Source of the DNA: Saccharothrix coeruleofusca
GTDB taxonomy: Bacteria; Actinomycetota; Actinomycetes; Mycobacteriales; Pseudonocardiaceae
Direction of reading: 5' to 3'
NCBI RefSeq assembly: GCF_014648515.1
Contig: NZ_BMRG01000013.1
Span: 69,188-133,187 of the forward strand
Length of the DNA: 64,000 nt
The notes beneath the pieces were generated by a model that was not told where the DNA came from, made no database searches, and saw nothing but the letters and a program-made list of their open reading frames with translations. Shown here piece after piece: positions 34,220 to 42,455 of this stretch. Position 1 is the first letter of the stretch; each line of letters begins with the position of its first letter. A program made the translations under genes and the position numbers.

Positions 34220-35017
34220 TCACGCCTCCTGGTCTGTGGTGAGCCGGTCGCTCCGCACGGCTACGCGCTCGCCGTCGGCGGTGCGCGGGCCGGGCGGGGT
34301 GCCGAAGGCGAACGGCTCGCTGGGGCGTCCTGATTGGACGAACCAGCACTCGCCGCCCTTGCCGCGGCGCAGCACGGCGAGGAAGGCGTCCACCACCTCG
34401 CGCACGTCCATGACGGGCATCCCCGCCGCTTGGATGGTGTCCTTGAAGCCGGTGATGATGGCGGTTTCGGCGAAGGACGGGCAGACCGCGTTGACGGTGA
34501 CGCCGTCTGCGGAGAGCACCGGGCCCAGCGCGCGCACGAGTCCGACGACGGCGGCCTTGTTGGCGCCGTAGACCGGGTCCAGCGGCATCGCCACCAGACC
34601 GGCCATGCTGGCGGTGGCGATGATGTGCCCGCCGCCGCGCCTCTTCAGGGCGGGCAGTGCGGCGTTCACGCCGTAGACGACGCCGTCGAGGTTGACGCCC
34701 ATGACGGTGCGGTAGCGCTCGGGGTCGAAGTCCTCGCCCAGACCGAAGCCCGTGGCGATGCCCGCGTTGAGCACCGCGATGTCCAGTCCGCCGAACTGCC
34801 GCTCGGCCAAGCCGACGGCGGCCTGGTTGCTCTCGGGGTCGCGGACGTCGCAGTGGGTGAACACCCCGTCCACCTCGTCGGCGACCGCTTTGCCGCGCTC
34901 CTGGTCGACATCGGCCACGACCACGCGCGCACCCAGTTCGGCCAGTGCCCGCGCGACGCCCGCGCCGATGCCGTTCGCCCCGCCGGTGATCAGCGCGACC
35001 TTGCCGTCGAATTCCAA
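34220..35017 (-). CDS. short-chain dehydrogenase/reductase
   Basis: 265-aa SDR. Cofactor loop ITGGANGIGAGVARAL, LNAGIAT (NAG motif), catalytic Tyr-Lys as YGANKAA (about residue 150) with Ser in TASMAG. TTG start at 35017 preceded by GAGGAGGGG. The 35-aa tail (FVQSGRPSEPFAFGTPPGPR) is longer than in FabG. It is upstream of the quinone oxidoreductase. A palindromic operator lies 20 bp before the start. Confidence 0.9.
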   Translation of the reverse strand: MEFDGKVALITGGANGIGAGVARALAELGARVVVADVDQERGKAVADEVDGVFTHCDVRDPESNQAAVGLAERQFGGLDIAVLNAGIATGFGLGEDFDPERYRTVMGVNLDGVVYGVNAALPALKRRGGGHIIATASMAGLVAMPLDPVYGANKAAVVGLVRALGPVLSADGVTVNAVCPSFAETAIITGFKDTIQAAGMPVMDVREVVDAFLAVLRRGKGGECWFVQSGRPSEPFAFGTPPGPRTADGERVAVRSDRLTTDQEA

Positions 35018-35037
35018 GACCCCTCCTCGTCGATTAC

Positions 35038-35055
35038 ATTCCGACCAGTCGGTAT
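35038..35055. promoter_or_regulatory. TetR-type operator upstream of the SDR gene
   Basis: 18-bp inverted repeat ATTCCGAC-CA-GTCGGTAT (7 of 8 arm positions paired). The CCGAC(N2)GTCGG core is a common TetR-family operator form in actinobacteria. It sits directly upstream of the leftward SDR-oxidoreductase operon. Binding protein unknown. Confidence 0.55.
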
Positions 35056-35105
35056 GGTCCTGGCGGGACGACTCTGGCGTCAAGCCTAGTCGGGCCGGTA
35101 CGTTT

Positions 35106-35121
35106 CTAAGCGCTTGCTTAG
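35106..35121. promoter_or_regulatory. CTAAGC-N4-GCTTAG operator upstream of fabG-maoC
   Basis: 16-bp perfect-arm palindrome CTAAGCGCTTGCTTAG, 23 bp before the GTG of the FabG-like gene. Two copies of the same pattern occur at 43624 and 43642, beside a TetR gene and an acyl-CoA dehydrogenase. This suggests one fatty-acid or ketone regulon. Confidence 0.75.
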
Positions 35122-35144
35122 CCTGTGGACCGAGGAGGACAGAC

Positions 35145-35906
35145 GTGGCCGAGACCGACGCTCGGGTGGCGATCGTGACCGGTGCCGCACGCGGCATCGG
35201 CGCCGCCGTCGCCACGCGGCTGGCGCAGGACGGCTTCGCCGTGGCGCTGCTCGACCTCACCGAGGACAGCTGCGCCGAGGCGGTGGAGAAGATCACCGCC
35301 GCGGGCGGCCGGGCCGTGGCCGTCGGGGTGGACGTCAGCGACAGCGCCTCGGTCGAGTCGGCCGTGCAGCGCGTGGCCGACGAGCTGGGCCCGCCGGTCG
35401 TGCTGGTCAACAACGCGGGCATCCTGCGCGACAACCTGCTGTTCAAGATGACCGACGACGACTGGGACGCAGTCATGAACGTGCACCTGCGGGGCTCGTT
35501 CCTGATGAGCCGGGCGGTGCAGAGGTTCCAGACCAAGGCGGGCTGGGGGCGCATCGTCAACCTGTCCAGCACCTCGGCGCTGGGCAACCGCGGTCAGGCC
35601 AACTACTCGGCGGCCAAGGCGGGGCTGCAGGGCTTCACCAAGACGCTGGCCATCGAGCTGGGCAAGTTCGGCATCACGGTCAACGCCATCGCGCCGGGCT
35701 TCATCGCCACCGACATGACCGCGGCCACCGCGGCGCGGATCGGCGTGGACTTCGAGGACTTCAAGAAGGGCGCGGCGGCGACCATCCCGGTGGGCCGGGT
35801 CGGCGTGCCCGAGGACATCGCGCACACCGCCTCGTTCCTGGTCAGCGACGGGGCCGGATTCGTGTCCGGACAGGTGGTCTACGTGGCGGGCGGGCCGAAG
35901 GACTGA
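35145..35906 (+). CDS. FabG-like 3-oxoacyl reductase (SDR)
   Basis: 253-aa SDR with VTGAARGIGAAVATRLAQ, VNNAGILRD, catalytic Ser in NLSSTSALG, and YSAAKAG. Closest in style to 3-oxoacyl-ACP/CoA reductases. GTG start with GAGGAGG nine bases upstream. The stop overlaps the start of the MaoC gene (TGATG), consistent with a joint role in acyl-CoA reduction and hydration. Confidence 0.92.
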   Translation: MAETDARVAIVTGAARGIGAAVATRLAQDGFAVALLDLTEDSCAEAVEKITAAGGRAVAVGVDVSDSASVESAVQRVADELGPPVVLVNNAGILRDNLLFKMTDDDWDAVMNVHLRGSFLMSRAVQRFQTKAGWGRIVNLSSTSALGNRGQANYSAAKAGLQGFTKTLAIELGKFGITVNAIAPGFIATDMTAATAARIGVDFEDFKKGAAATIPVGRVGVPEDIAHTASFLVSDGAGFVSGQVVYVAGGPKD

Positions 35907-36382
35907 TGGCGTTGCGGACTTTCGCGAACCTCGACGAGTTCGCCGCCGCCAAGGGGACGCACCTGGGGTACGGCGAGTGGCACGAGGTCACCCAGGAGGA
36001 GATCAACCTCTTCGCCGACGCCACGGGCGACCACCAGTGGATCCACGTGGACCTGGAGAAGGCCGCGAAGGGCCCGTTCGGGGCCCCGGTCGCGCACGGT
36101 TACCTGACGCTGTCGCTGATCCCGCTGCTGGTGCGCGACATCTACCAGGTCCAAGGGTTGTCGATGGGGGTGAACTACGGGCTGAACAAGGTCCGGTTCC
36201 CCAACCCCGTGGTGGTGGGCTCCCGCGTGCGGGCAGGGGCGGAACTGGTGGAGGTCACCGACCTGCCGCCGGGCAAGCAGGCGGTGGTCAAGGTGACCGT
36301 GGAGATCGAGGGCGCGGCCAAGCCGGGCTGCGTGGCCGAGACCGTGGTGCTGCTGGTGCCCCGACAGGCGTCCGAGGGTTAG
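35906..36382 (+). CDS. MaoC-like (R)-specific enoyl hydratase
   Basis: 158-aa hot-dog fold hydratase. Motifs INLFADATGDHQWIHVD (catalytic Asp-His) and FGAPVAHGYLTLSLIP, typical of MaoC dehydratases acting on crotonyl-type CoA. Translationally coupled to the FabG-like gene. Product pair would hydrate enoyl-CoA and oxidise/reduce the 3-hydroxy group. Confidence 0.93.
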   Translation: MALRTFANLDEFAAAKGTHLGYGEWHEVTQEEINLFADATGDHQWIHVDLEKAAKGPFGAPVAHGYLTLSLIPLLVRDIYQVQGLSMGVNYGLNKVRFPNPVVVGSRVRAGAELVEVTDLPPGKQAVVKVTVEIEGAAKPGCVAETVVLLVPRQASEG

Positions 36383-36391
36383 CCTGCGGGT

Positions 36392-37111
36392 GTGCTGAGC
36401 ATCGGTGAGCTGGCCGGGCTGGCGGGCACCACGGTGCGCGCCGTCCGGCACTACCACGCCGAGGGTCTGCTGGAGGAGCCCGAGCGCGACCAGTGGGGCC
36501 ACCGCCGCTACAGCGCCGCCGACCTGGTGCGGCTGCTGCGCATCCGACGGCTGCGGGAGCTGGGCCTGCCGCTGGACCGCATTCCGCAGGCGCTGACCGG
36601 CGACCTGCCCGGTCTGCTCGACGCCTTCGACGCCGAACTCGCGGCGCAGCAGGAGGAGATCGCCGAGCGCAGGCGCCGGATCGCCGAGCTCAAGCAGTCC
36701 ACTTCGGACCTGGTGGTGCCGCAGGCCGTCGAGGAGGCGCACCGCCGGTTCGCCGAGGCGGGCGTGCACGAGGCCCTGCTGGCCGGGGAGCGCCAAGCCG
36801 TGCTGATGATGCTCGCCCTGGCCCCGGAAGCGCTGGGGGAACTGGAGCGCCTGTGCCGCCGGGTGCTCGACGACCCGGACGCGTTCCAGGTGTGGCTGGA
36901 GGCCGTGCTCGCCTTCCAGGACCTCGACGCCGGAGCGGACCAGGCCGACGTGGACGCGCTGGCCGACCGGTTCGCCGCCATGCTGCCCAGGCCCGCGGCC
37001 ACCGGCGCGGGCACGGCCGCCGACAAGCTGCTCGCCGACCTGCTGCGCTCCTACACCACCGCGCAGCAGCGGGTGATGGCCGCCATCGGCGAACGGCTTG
37101 CCCTGACGTAG
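36392..37111 (+). CDS. MerR-family regulator
   Basis: 239-aa protein. N-terminal winged HTH: SIGELAGLAGTTVRAVRHYH, then RYSAADLVRLLRIRRLRELG. Followed by a long helix EELAAQQEEIAERRRRIAEL-like coiled coil and a C-terminal TipAS-like helical domain (LMMLALAPEALGELERLC). GTG start 9 bp after maoC. The ligand is unknown. Confidence 0.9.
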   Translation: MLSIGELAGLAGTTVRAVRHYHAEGLLEEPERDQWGHRRYSAADLVRLLRIRRLRELGLPLDRIPQALTGDLPGLLDAFDAELAAQQEEIAERRRRIAELKQSTSDLVVPQAVEEAHRRFAEAGVHEALLAGERQAVLMMLALAPEALGELERLCRRVLDDPDAFQVWLEAVLAFQDLDAGADQADVDALADRFAAMLPRPAATGAGTAADKLLADLLRSYTTAQQRVMAAIGERLALT

Positions 37112-37134
37112 CGTCAGGCCTCCACCCTGCCCGC

Positions 37135-37635
37135 ATGGAACGAAGGATGTGGGCAGCGCTGCGGGCCGGGATCACCGGGAAGCGGGACGTGCCGCCCGGA
37201 ACCACCGCCGTGCCCTACGACGACGACCGCGCGGTGCTGCTGTGCATGGTGGTGCTGTCCATCGTGGAGATCATCGCGGTCGACGTGCTCCTGCCCTGGC
37301 TCGCCGCCCGCGTCGTGCTCCTGGTGCTCGGCCTCTACGGCCTGGTGTGGATCACCGCCCTCTACCTCTCCCTGAGCACCCACCCGCACCTGGTCGGGCC
37401 GCGGGAGCTGCGGCTGCGCCACGGGTTCCTCAAGGACACCGCCGTCGCGCTGGCGGAGGTGGCGGCCGTGCGGCGGGAGGTCGACAGCAACGACGGCGCG
37501 GCGCTGCGGATCGGACCCGCCACCTCGAACGTCGTGGTCGAGCTGACCGACGGGCGGCGCGTCCGGTTCCACGCCAACAACCCGGACGCCGCCGTTCAGG
37601 CCGTGCGCAAAGAGCTGAGCAACAGGTCCGCGTAG
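37135..37635 (+). CDS. small membrane protein with PH-like domain
   Basis: 166 aa. Two hydrophobic segments (AVLLCMVVLSIVEIIAVDVL and AARVVLLVLGLYGLVWITAL) lie between residues 32 and 80, followed by a soluble domain with LRHGFLKDTAVALAEVAAVR and VVVELTDGRRVRFHANNP, like bacterial PH domains. Function unknown. Its 3' end overlaps the convergent TetR gene by 40 bp. Confidence 0.75.
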   Translation: MERRMWAALRAGITGKRDVPPGTTAVPYDDDRAVLLCMVVLSIVEIIAVDVLLPWLAARVVLLVLGLYGLVWITALYLSLSTHPHLVGPRELRLRHGFLKDTAVALAEVAAVRREVDSNDGAALRIGPATSNVVVELTDGRRVRFHANNPDAAVQAVRKELSNRSA

Positions 37636-38168
37636 TGCCGCCCGATCTGCTTGGCCGACAGCGCTCCCTCGGCGCTGTACCACTGCCCGAGGTGGTGCAC
37701 CGAGCCGAAGAAGTAGTGCGTCACCAGGTCGGCGGGCACGTCGGCGCGGAACACGCCGGTGGCCTGCCCCTCCTCCACCAGCGAGCGGAACCGCTCGTGG
37801 TAGCGCCTGCGCTCGGCCCGCACCTCGCGCTGCTTGGCCTCGGGCAGGTGATCCGCGGCGTTGAAGTAGACCCTGGCCTGGTCGAAGTTCTCCACGCTGG
37901 TCACCACCACGTCCAGCGCCGCGGCGTGCAGGCGCTCGGCGACCGGGGCACCGCCCTGGGCGAACCGCTCCAGCCGCTCGGTCTGCATCCGCAGCAGGCT
38001 GCCGTAGATCTCCAGCAGCAGGTCGTCCTTGGAGCCGAAGTAGTGGTACATGGCGCCCTTGGTGACGCCCGCCAGGTCCACGACCTCCTGCACCGCGACC
38101 CGGTCGTAGCCCTTGGCGGCGAACAACCGCGTCGCGGCCTCGACCAGCCGCTCCGGAACCGATGCCAT
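37596..38168 (-). CDS. TetR-family regulator
   Basis: 190-aa TetR protein. HTH: RLVEAATRLFAAKGYDRVAV, VVDLAGVTKGAMYHYFGSKDD. The C-terminal ligand domain (YFNAADHLPEAKQREVRAER) resembles TetR_C domains of regulators near fatty-acid/steroid genes. Target not evident; the CCGAC palindrome at 35038 is a candidate in this window. Confidence 0.9.
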   Translation of the reverse strand: MASVPERLVEAATRLFAAKGYDRVAVQEVVDLAGVTKGAMYHYFGSKDDLLLEIYGSLLRMQTERLERFAQGGAPVAERLHAAALDVVVTSVENFDQARVYFNAADHLPEAKQREVRAERRRYHERFRSLVEEGQATGVFRADVPADLVTHYFFGSVHHLGQWYSAEGALSAKQIGRHYADLLLSSLRTA

Positions 38169-38197
38169 GCCACCAGGATCGCAGATCGGGCAGGCGC

Positions 38198-38959
38198 TCA
38201 CTGGAACACCGCGATCGGCCGGATCACCAGCTCCCCGTCGCGCGCCTTCCACGACTGCACCTTGCCCAGGCACCGGGCGTTGAACACGCCGTCGGGCACC
38301 ACGTCGTCGCGCAGCCCGGCGCTCTGGCACTCCACCCGCACCTGCGGGCCCTCCTCCGGATCGTCCGGGTCGCCGAACGGCGCCAGCAGCACCGTGGTGC
38401 CGCTGCCCTCCTCCGCCACCCGGAACACGCCCCGCACCGACACGTAGGTGTCGATCCGCCTCAGCCGGGCGGTCCTGGCGCTCTCCTCGCCCAGCGCCCG
38501 CACCAGCGCGGGCGTGCCGCGGACCGTGCGGTCGCGCAGGTCGACGTGCACCACGCCGTCGCCGGACTCCAGCGCGTCGAGCAGCAGGCCGACCACGGCG
38601 ATCGGCTCGTAGTTCTCGATGTAGGTCTTGACCACCTCGCGGCCGGACGCGCGGGCCCCCTCCAGGCCCATGTCCAGCCCCTTGAGGGCGATCTTGCCGT
38701 CCTTGGTGACGCCGACGCGGTCGACGACCTCCTTGGCCATCGCGTCGCCGTACCCGCCGACCTGGTACAGATCCATGACGGCCTTCTCGTCGAGGTAGAG
38801 GGTCAGCCCCGGCACCTCGGCCCTCGGCGCGTAGCGGTGCCGGGCGCGCCAGGCCAGCACGAGCACCACCGCGGCGACGACCAGCGCCAGCGCGGTGGTC
38901 AGCCACACCGCCGCCCAGGGCCACCACACCGACCACCACAGGCCCCTATCGACAGCCAC
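38198..38959 (-). CDS. membrane-anchored protein of unknown function
   Basis: 253 aa with one N-terminal membrane helix (AAVWLTTALALVVAAVVLVL) and a large extracytoplasmic or cytosolic domain (ALKGLDMGLEGARASGREVV, YVSVRGVFRVAEEGSG). No recognised family. Overlaps by 14 nt with the VWA lipoprotein gene upstream, and is the last gene of a three-gene operon with the two genes to its right. The Cys pair (VECQS, ARCLG) suggests a disulfide if exported. Confidence 0.7.
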   Translation of the reverse strand: MAVDRGLWWSVWWPWAAVWLTTALALVVAAVVLVLAWRARHRYAPRAEVPGLTLYLDEKAVMDLYQVGGYGDAMAKEVVDRVGVTKDGKIALKGLDMGLEGARASGREVVKTYIENYEPIAVVGLLLDALESGDGVVHVDLRDRTVRGTPALVRALGEESARTARLRRIDTYVSVRGVFRVAEEGSGTTVLLAPFGDPDDPEEGPQVRVECQSAGLRDDVVPDGVFNARCLGKVQSWKARDGELVIRPIAVFQ

Positions 38960-40412
38960 GGATCTCCTTCACCGCTTCCAGCAGCGACCCGGTCGCCGCG
39001 TCCACCACGCGCCCACCGGTCGCCTTGGCCACCCGGTCCAGCTCGACCGGGTCGGCCTCGCCGAACCGGATCGCGTAGGTGCGCGCGGGCGGGTCGGGCA
39101 GGGCGCGCAGGAACTCCTCAGCGCTGATGCCCGCGTTGTTCTCGCCGTCGGTCATCAGCACCACCGCGCCGCCCTCGGCCAGCCGGTGGCCGCGGTCCAG
39201 GGCGGACCAGATCGCGGTGCCGTCGACCAGGTCGTCGGCGGCCAGCACGTCGCGCAGCGCGTCCAGGTCGGCCTGGCCCCGCACGGTGACCGTGTGCTCC
39301 TGGAGCACACGCCCGGCGAAGCGGACCACGGTGATGGTCTCCCCCAGGGCGAACCGGTCGAACCCTCCCCCGCCGCCGAGCGTGGCGAACGCCTCCCGCA
39401 GTCCGGCGATGCGCGCGCCCGCCATGGAGGTGGAGTAGTCCAGCACGAACACCACCCGCCCGCGTTCGCCTGCCGCCGCGCGGTCGTAGGCGGCCAACAG
39501 GGTGTCCAGGACCTCCTGTCGGTCGGGGAAGTAGAGCGCGTTGCCGATCGGCTCGCTCAGCCGCGGCGGGCGCGGCAGGTCCGGTTCGACCGGCCTGCGC
39601 CCGCGTTCCATCAGCAGCCGCTGTCCCCGCTCGCCGCGCAGCCAGTCCACCACCCGGTCGTAGGCATCGCGCCGCTCGGGCTTGAGCAGCATCAGCGGGT
39701 AGTCCGACAGGACGATCCCGTCACGTGGGTAAGCGATTTCCAGGGGCTCGCGCAGTTTGCCGGAGTCGTTGAGGGACAACAGGACCGACTCGTAGCCAAT
39801 GAGCGCGTCCACGTCGTCCTGGGTGCGCACGTACTCGTCGGCGGCGGCCGTGGACGTGGGCGCGCTGAAAGCCCGGCCGGTGAGGAACCCTCCCAGCTTG
39901 TCGCACGTGACGTCCTGGGGCCGCAGCGCCGATCCGGTGGCCGCCGCCGCGGTCGCCACTCCGACGAGCGCGTCCAGCCCGCTGGCGGCCCGGTGCGGGT
40001 CGGCCATGCCGAACCGCAGCTCGCCCGCCGCCGCCCGGTCAGCCACCTCGGCCCACGTGCCGCCGCGCACCCGGTCCGCCACGCCCTTCTTGACACCGAT
40101 CACCAGCGGGGAGGCCATCGTGCTGGTGGACAGCGGCGGCCGGGCGCCCCTGAGCTTGAGGTAGCGGTCCGACGACAACCAGGCCAGGTCGTGTCCGGCA
40201 CCGCCGGAGGCCAGCGCGGCGGTGGCTTCCAGCGTGTTGCGGTGCTCCAGCACCAGTTCGACACCGGTGTCGCGACGCAGCCGCTCCAGCACCGGCCCCA
40301 GGTCCGCCAGTTCGGGGGAGGCCAGCACGGTCAGCCTGGCCGGTGGGGGCGCTTCCGCCGAGCAGCTCGCCGCCAGCAGCGCCGCCAGCAGGACCGCCGC
40401 CAGGCGCTTCAC
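38946..40412 (-). CDS. substrate-binding and VWA-domain lipoprotein
   Basis: 488-aa lipoprotein. Lipobox LLAASCSAE at residues 12-20. Residues 28-290 look like a periplasmic-binding-type II domain (LTVLASPELADLGPVLERLR, IGYESVLLSLN). Residues 310-488 form a von Willebrand A domain with the MIDAS motif DYSTS, TAIWSA and VLMTDGENN. Such proteins occur in stress/tellurite-type clusters, but no ter genes are here. Middle gene of an operon with overlapping ends. Confidence 0.85.
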   Translation of the reverse strand: MKRLAAVLLAALLAASCSAEAPPPARLTVLASPELADLGPVLERLRRDTGVELVLEHRNTLEATAALASGGAGHDLAWLSSDRYLKLRGARPPLSTSTMASPLVIGVKKGVADRVRGGTWAEVADRAAAGELRFGMADPHRAASGLDALVGVATAAAATGSALRPQDVTCDKLGGFLTGRAFSAPTSTAAADEYVRTQDDVDALIGYESVLLSLNDSGKLREPLEIAYPRDGIVLSDYPLMLLKPERRDAYDRVVDWLRGERGQRLLMERGRRPVEPDLPRPPRLSEPIGNALYFPDRQEVLDTLLAAYDRAAAGERGRVVFVLDYSTSMAGARIAGLREAFATLGGGGGFDRFALGETITVVRFAGRVLQEHTVTVRGQADLDALRDVLAADDLVDGTAIWSALDRGHRLAEGGAVVLMTDGENNAGISAEEFLRALPDPPARTYAIRFGEADPVELDRVAKATGGRVVDAATGSLLEAVKEIRGCR

Positions 40413-41590
40413 GGGCAGTCCCCGACTCGTTCGATCATCTTCTCCAGCAGCGGCAGGGAGGGCAGGAACGTCTCCGTGTCGCCGACACCGGTGCTCGGCA
40501 CGTCGATGCCCAGTGCTTTCAGGAACCCCGTCAGCTGGCCCTGGGACAGCGAACCGTCCGGCTCGAAGACGCGGAAACCCAGCTCCAACGCGCGTTTGCG
40601 CAGTCCGGGGTGGTTGGTGATCATCTCACCGAGCCGGTCGCCCGCCGGGGTCAGCGCGATCAGCTCGGGCACGGTCTGCACCTGCGCCTCGGGGTAGAGC
40701 AGGACGCGGTTGCGGTCGATCTCGCCGGTCTGCTGCTTGAGCCGGATCTGGTGGGCCAGGTACTGGTGCTCGTAGATCACCGCGACCGGCGCGAGCCCCT
40801 TGCCCTCGGGGGCGAGGTACTGCTTGGACATGTCGTCACCGGGCAGGCCCTGGCTGGTCAGCAGCGGCTTGATCCGGTCGGCCAGCGCCAGCGCGGACTC
40901 CTCGTCCTGCGGGATCTGGTTGCCGTTCTCCACGAACGCGATCAACCCCAGGTAGGTGGCCGCCGAGTTGGCCGAGCAGATGTCCGAGGTCTGCGCCAGC
41001 ACCCGGTTGCCGTTGTTCAGCCCGTGCGAGAGCTCGTTCCAGGTCTGGCCTTCCTTGATGTGCTCGACCAGCGAGGTCATCGGCAGGTTGTAGTAGAGCG
41101 ACTTGTCCGGCTCGCCCTGCTCCACGGCTTGCAGCGCTTCGGCGTAGTCGCGGTAGGTCGCCAGCACGATCGGGCTGAAGAACGGCTTGTGCACCTTGGC
41201 GTACTTCGACTCCCGCTGCCGCTGGTTGCGGATCAGCAGGGCGGCGGGCTGCCCCGACGGGAACACGAAGTCGTAGCTGTCGATGTCGTTGGTTGCGATC
41301 GACCGCGACCCGGCCCTGGTGATGTGCACCTGCACCCCTTGGGCCATCAGGAGGCGGCGCACCACGTCGTCGGTGAAGAACTCCGACTTCGAGGCGAGCT
41401 TGCCGGTGATCACCAGCACCTGCTTGAACGGCAGCGCGACGGTGCCGCTGACGAACAGCGCGACCGCGCCGGCCAGTGCCACCGCCGCGCTGATCCCGAA
41501 CGGCAGCAGGTAGCGCTTGCGCCGCAGCACCGGTCTCGGCGGCGCGAGAACGGTCAGAGCTGGTTCCTCGAACGTGCGACTCGCGGCCAC
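40409..41590 (-). CDS. membrane-anchored substrate-binding-like protein
   Basis: 393 aa. One membrane helix near residues 28-48 (FGISAAVALAGAVALFVSG), then a long outside domain that looks like a periplasmic-binding fold (VLVITGKLASKSEFFTDDVV, DFVFPSGQPAALLI, NSAATYLGLIAFVENGNQ). First gene of the three-gene operon; stop overlaps the next start by 4 nt. Possibly a sensor or scaffold for the VWA partner. Confidence 0.75.
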   Translation of the reverse strand: MAASRTFEEPALTVLAPPRPVLRRKRYLLPFGISAAVALAGAVALFVSGTVALPFKQVLVITGKLASKSEFFTDDVVRRLLMAQGVQVHITRAGSRSIATNDIDSYDFVFPSGQPAALLIRNQRQRESKYAKVHKPFFSPIVLATYRDYAEALQAVEQGEPDKSLYYNLPMTSLVEHIKEGQTWNELSHGLNNGNRVLAQTSDICSANSAATYLGLIAFVENGNQIPQDEESALALADRIKPLLTSQGLPGDDMSKQYLAPEGKGLAPVAVIYEHQYLAHQIRLKQQTGEIDRNRVLLYPEAQVQTVPELIALTPAGDRLGEMITNHPGLRKRALELGFRVFEPDGSLSQGQLTGFLKALGIDVPSTGVGDTETFLPSLPLLEKMIERVGDCP

Positions 41591-41665
41591 GAATTCCCCC
41601 GTGCGACGGCGACGCCCCCTTGCACAGGGTAGATCGATCGCCGCGCACAGCGGGTTACAGCTCGG

Positions 41666-42427
41666 TCACCCGCCCAGTGTGACGCCGCCGTCGACCACGA
41701 AGGTCGCGCCGGTGACGTAGCCGCCCGCCGGGGAGGCCAGGAAGACCACCGCGGCGGCCAGCTCCTCGGGGTCGCCCACGCGCCCCATCGGCATCCGGGA
41801 GATGTGCGACTCCAGGTAGCCGTCGGGGTACTGGTCGGTCATCTCGGAGGCGAAGTAGCCCGGCGCGATCGCGTTGACCCGGATGCCCTTGCGACCGGTC
41901 CACTGCTGGGCCAGGTCGCGGGTCAGCCCCAGCAGGCCCGCCTTGGACGCCGAGTAGGCCGCCTGCGGCAGGCCGCCGGAGACCAGGCCCAGGACGCTGG
42001 AGACGTTGATGATGGACCCGCCGCCGGTCATCACCGCGGCGGCGGCCTGGGCCATCCAGTACGCGCCGTGGAGGTTGACGTCGAGCACGCCGCGGAACTG
42101 CTCGGGCGTCTCCTTGCTCGCGGGCACGGCCGAGGCCACGCCCGCGTTGTTGACCAGCACGCCGACCTGGCCGAACTCGGCCGCGGCCTGAGCGATTCCG
42201 CGGCAGTCCTCGGGCCGCGCCACATCGGCCCGCACGACCAGCGCGCGCCTGCCCGCCTCCCGCACCAGCTCGGCGGTGCCCTCCAGCCGCTCGACCCGGC
42301 GCGCCGCCAGCACCACGTCGGCGCCCGCCTCGGCCAGGCCCTTGGCGAAGGCCACGCCCAAACCGGAGGAGGCGCCGGTGACGATGGCCACCCGGCCGTC
42401 CAGGCGGAACTTGTCCAGGATCGACAT
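41666..42427 (-). CDS. short-chain dehydrogenase/reductase
   Basis: 253-aa SDR with VTGASSGLGVAFAKGLAE, VNNAGVAS, NVSSVLGL, YSASKAG and the C-terminal VTGATFVVDGG. Similar in style to gluconate/glucose or 3-oxoacyl dehydrogenases; the substrate cannot be fixed. Follows the acyl-CoA dehydrogenase gene by 28 bp on the same strand, so likely in the same fatty-acid operon. Confidence 0.88.
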   Translation of the reverse strand: MSILDKFRLDGRVAIVTGASSGLGVAFAKGLAEAGADVVLAARRVERLEGTAELVREAGRRALVVRADVARPEDCRGIAQAAAEFGQVGVLVNNAGVASAVPASKETPEQFRGVLDVNLHGAYWMAQAAAAVMTGGGSIINVSSVLGLVSGGLPQAAYSASKAGLLGLTRDLAQQWTGRKGIRVNAIAPGYFASEMTDQYPDGYLESHISRMPMGRVGDPEELAAAVVFLASPAGGYVTGATFVVDGGVTLGG

Positions 42428-42455
42428 CAGTTGAACCTCTCGCGGGAAGAGACGA

